Shown piece after piece: positions 60,348-64,000 of a DNA stretch of 64,000 nt. The notes under the pieces were generated by a model that did no database searches, was not told where the DNA came from, and saw nothing but the letters and a program-made list of their open reading frames with translations. Position numbers and translations under genes: made by a program. The stretch lies in the NCBI GenBank assembly GCA_026545225.1, contig CM048845.1, positions 120,345,033 through 120,409,032 of the forward strand, read 5' to 3'. Origin of the DNA: Cornus controversa (taxonomy: Eukaryota > Streptophyta > Magnoliopsida > Cornales > Cornaceae). Position 1 is the first letter of the stretch, and each line of letters starts with the position of its first letter.

Positions 60348-61130
60348 TTAAGGGAATGCTTTGAAAAGAAAAACTAATAAACATTTAAATTAATGTAAAA
60401 CTAATCTAATTTAAACAAAAGTTGGTTGATTTGAGAGAGATTAAACTAACATGCAAATAAAATAACACGATTGAAATCAAATAGAGAAAATAACTAAGGT
60501 GTCGGATTCCACCACCAGTAAATCCATGAAATTTTTAATATTCATTTATTAATTTTAAAATTTAGAGTAGCAATAAAAAATCAATCTATTACTTACTCAA
60601 TATTTTACAATAAAACATTATAAAAAATATATTAAAAAGATAAAAATCAATCTATTAATTTTATGTTAAGATGGAAATTCGATTGATATGATTGTGTATT
60701 AAGTGAATCAGAGATTAAGTGAAAGATAAGAAATACTTGGAACTCAACTTGGGAGCGTAACATATATATTACTCAAAGCCACGGTTTATGGTGTGAGATA
60801 AAAGTTTTACCACGAGAAAAAGCTAAAATTTAACACAAGACAATGTAAAAGCCAAAAAAGAATAAAGAAGTACAGAATATGACCGTTGAAAACCAGCTAA
60901 GTTTTCCAGTAAATGTGTCGTCTGTTGCGTGGGCCATGCTTTCTCTATATGCACAAATGCACACAAAAAACCAAACTGCTGAATAAGCCTGTAACGGCTA
61001 CCAACAAAGTGTGTTGTTGGGTTCTAGGCAATTAACCCAAACTGCTTGCTTTGCTATGGACCCAGAAGATGATTCCTTAGCCGTCCGATCTTCTGACAAA
61101 CTTCTACGTGATTGACGACAATTCCACTCT
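60348..61130. other. Non-coding, probable repeat remnant then GH17 upstream region
   Basis: AT-rich sequence with AAGGTGTCGGATTCCACCA at about 60498 and repeated AAAATCAATCTATTA (about 60569 and 60645). No gene seen. Confidence 0.5.
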
Positions 61131-61226
61131 CTCTTAAATACCCCCAACTCATTACCCTTACCCCACTTTCCTTTTCTCTTGATTTTGTTTTCACTCCCAT
61201 CTTCATCACTCCACTGCCCTTAACAC

Positions 61227-61260
<34 letters not shown>

Positions 61261-61267
61261 AAATTTG
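61131..61267 (+). promoter_or_regulatory. Core promoter and leader of the GH17 gene
   Basis: CTTAAATACCCCC at about 61133 could serve as a TATA-type element, about 130 bases before the ATG. The leader is pyrimidine-rich and contains an uninterrupted (CT)n tract at about 61231-61260. Confidence 0.4.
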
Positions 61268-64000
61268 ATGGGTTTCATGCGAATCGTTGAGAGAGTTTGT
61301 TCAGGAAACTCCATGGCATTGTTGATTCTTCTGCTCTTAGCAGTCACTGTTGTTTCTGCAGATGAAGGTGAGATTTTTTATTATCTCTACTCTTTTCTTT
61401 GGTTCTTCCTCTGCGTTCATCGTTTCCATTTTTATACGATTATCATTTGGTTGCTTTCGAATTTACAGTAGTACTGTGATATATTGGTGGTTAATGGGTA
61501 TATGATATCTGTATGTGCTCTTTGAGCTCTTGCTTAGCTCTCCCTCCAACTGAATCGATTAGTGGCATTGCAAAACCACTCTTTTTCCTAAATTGCAAAC
61601 TAGTATTGATTTCTCTTTAACTGTGATTTGTATTTAGAATCTTAGATATGAGCTGATTTTTATTGGGCATAAGGTAAGAAATTGTAAAGTGCTTACAAAC
61701 ATAATTTTATATTGAATCCCAATATGCAATGATGTGGAAGCAAGTAAGCAACATGTATGAAAACATTGCTCGGAGAAAAAAAAAAGAAAAAAGAAAACAA
61801 AAGGGGTTTTAAATAGTAAGGTTTCTCTATCTTCTATGACGTTTTGTAGGTTGGCTTTTAATGTGAGAAATAAAGGAGGACAGTAGTGGTGGGGTAGAGT
61901 GTTCAGATACCTCGTAGTATAAACAATGTATTTGTTGTTACGGGCAGGTAAGGGTGTGTTGGAAGACAGCTGTTTTTAGATTTTCTTCCTTTGTGTTTAC
62001 CAAAGACTTGTTGACCATTCTGCCCCCTTTTCACAGTATCCTAATGCTCTCTGGCTTGAAAAACTAGTGGTCATTTGTGAGCATAGGCTAATTTTGAAGA
62101 CAATAGTAACAGTTCAATTTCATCTATTTATTGAAGAGACTTAAAGTGAACTCACTTAATTTGCCTAACAATTCGGATTCTCCCGGTGAAGTCACGAAGG
62201 CTCACCACTGTCCAAAGTATTCCCCTTCGGAATATATCATGCTGGCTGATTCCATAGAAGACCATTTGCCTCGGTCATGTTGAACTGTAGAATCTTATTG
62301 ATTTAAGCATTCCGGTTAGCACTTGGGACTTGGACCACTTGACAGACATGTGGAAACATAATATGCTGCTTTCTGGTAGTATTCGTATTTTTGGATAGAT
62401 ACAACGAGACCATGGCATGCTGCACTCTGTCACCATATTATGATGCATATGTTCAATAATTGCTGCCTACTGATAAAGGTGCATGTATTGTGTGGCAACT
62501 TTTGTTACTGTATGTCTTATTTCTTGTACGTCACTTTAGTTGACTTGATACCATAACCATATGCACAATTTGTGGACTTCAAAAGAAGTCTAAATTGCAC
62601 AAGCATTATAGGATATGAGGCTTCTGAAAAAAAGTTGAATTGATTGCTAGTAATTTTGCTCAGTGTTCGTTTTTTCCTTTTTGTTTTTCATTTGATCTCT
62701 TTATAAATAATAGTGTAATTATGAAAATGAAAAGCATAAGCTTATGGCTGACGGTTGTTCATGTCTATTGTTGGTGGAACCCAGAACGGACACCAGGTTA
62801 AGCCAAATATCATAGTTGGACAACCTTTTTGACTGTTCAAAGGGCATTATTCATAACTAAAATTCAATCCAATCATATTAAATTTTGGTCCATGACAATG
62901 TCGAAGATGGGTCCAAGAAGTTACATGTGCCAATAAAAATTTTCCAGATTTTAATTTTTTATCCACTAATTGAGAAAGATCTCCTTTGGAGGGGCCTATC
63001 TTTCATGGAATGAATTGATGAAGTGATCTGTTGTTTTAATTGCATTAAGTAGCTGCATTACTACAGACAATCACGGCTCTGCCATTATGCCATAGTGTTC
63101 AATATATAATGCAGGAAACTGGCAGCTTCTCTTTTTAGATTGTAGGTTTGACAGATCCATGTTCTCTGCTACAAGGAATTTAAACTCCTGTATGTGCTAA
63201 AGTGAAACATTTGCCTCATGGAATTTAGATGCAAATTATATTCGGCATTATTTGCTGTAGCTTCTCTTTATTATTTTTCTAGCACTCATTTTTGCCGGCA
63301 GGATTCTCACCAAATATTCTATTTTATCACGAGAGGAGATAGATATGAATTAAATTTTGTCACTGGACAGGAACTTTTCACTCTTCAAATATTATTTTTT
63401 TCCGTGGCAAATAACTCACTCATACACTCATTTTGCTGTTTGCCCCATTGGGGACTTTGAATACTCAATCTTCCACTTTAGGGGAGGTAGATGAGATACA
63501 CTCGTTCAAATGCTAAATCACCCTTTCGTTTTGCCCATTCTATTTTAATGGACTACATTTTCCGGCGGAACATTATATTTTAATTAATCACAACCATGAA
63601 TTAGATGATTTATATGATTTCGTAACATAGAAGGTGAGTTTCCATGCTCATTTTCTGGCACTACTACTTTTATGTTTCAATTAACTACTATATGGGTCAG
63701 CTGTTTTAGCTAATTTCATTAACGTGTAAACCCAATAAAGTAGTCACCTGTTTCTATCAATAAACTTTATTTTCTAGTCGAAGTTTTATGTTTCAGTAGT
63801 TTACTAAAGAGTCAGATGTTTTAGGTAATTTCCTTGACATAAACCCCGTAATGTGAGAAAAACCTTGACGGTGTTTGCATCTGCATGTCTAATTCATGCA
63901 GAGAAATAATTAGAATCTAGAAATTAATTTGCATTATTACAATGACCTACTCCTGTCTTGCAGATGCATTTGTTGGCGTGAACATTGGAACAGACCCAGA
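61268..64000 (+). CDS. GH17 glucan endo-1,3-beta-glucosidase, 5' part
   Basis: Exon 1 (61268-61367) encodes MGFMRIVERVCSGNSMALLI and a Leu/Val-rich core ending VVSADE: a secretion signal of about 31 residues, with an optional second Met at residue 16. A GAAG|GTGAGA donor and a TCTTGCAG acceptor join it in phase to exon 2 (63964 to the edge), which starts DAFVGVNIGTDP. That is the opening strand of the plant GH17 beta-barrel, where family members read ...GVNIGTD or GVNYGT. GH17 enzymes hydrolyse 1,3-beta-glucan (callose) in walls, plasmodesmata and during defence. An intron right after the signal peptide is typical of the longer members with X8 domain or GPI anchor, but the window ends too early to tell. 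Catalytic glutamates lie outside. The 2,596-bp intron holds no other gene. Confidence 0.88.

Noticed and set aside
61054-61347. Minus-strand frame at the GH17 start
   Set aside because: It runs through the (CT)n leader as (RE)n repeats and is antisense to exon 1.

Overview
The window is nuclear DNA of a flowering plant, most likely a eudicot. It is AT-rich, its genes carry GT-AG introns (one of 4.7 kb), and (AT)n and (CT)n tracts are frequent. It holds Ty1/copia and Ty3/gypsy fossils, hAT-type and foldback DNA elements, and a SINE of the Au type. I cannot name the species from sequence alone.

Only four host genes are well supported. (1) 6285-6677 (+) is a single-exon BAP31-like ER membrane protein. 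(2) 19255-21181 (+) is a three-exon R2R3-MYB transcription factor of the MYB20/43/85/40 type. (3) 29883-43948 (-) is a twelve-exon conserved plant gene of unknown function, about 718 codons. It has a basic, motif-repeated N-terminal half and a highly conserved-looking C-terminal domain. (4) 61268 to the right edge (+) is the start of a GH17 glucan endo-1,3-beta-glucosidase: a signal-peptide exon, a 2.6 kb intron, and the first bases of the catalytic exon. A decayed piece of a polygalacturonase beta-subunit (BURP-type) gene lies at 12.7-12.9 kb, and a possible vestige of a BAP31 duplicate at 14.4 kb.

Layout: 0-1 kb, 5' part of a copia element on the minus strand. 2-3.2 kb, retroelement-like tract with an internal duplication. 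4.1-5.6 kb, hAT-type elements and an 88-bp tandem repeat. 6.3 kb, BAP31 gene. 8-12 kb, a TIR-bounded element split by a 2.2 kb solo LTR. 12.7-15 kb, decayed gene pieces. 15.3-17.5 kb, MITE remnants and a foldback element carrying a SINE. 19-21 kb, MYB. 21-29.8 kb, gene-poor. 29.9-44.2 kb, the large minus-strand gene, whose introns contain a gypsy fossil, an hAT element and duplications. 44-57 kb, gene-poor, with tandem duplications, another hAT element, a possible spliced noncoding transcript and a 1.75 kb TIR element. 57.4-60.3 kb, copia and gypsy pol fragments joined head to head. 61 kb to the end, the GH17 gene.

The genes are unrelated neighbours, as is usual in plants, and do not form a pathway. 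The most interesting item is gene 3. By my reading it has three copies of a roughly 19-residue acidic-to-basic motif and five or six psi-K-x-E (SUMO consensus) sites. Its exon 6 reads in two frames, which suggests a one-base indel in this haplotype or assembly. All calls come from reading the sequence; no alignment or search was run.
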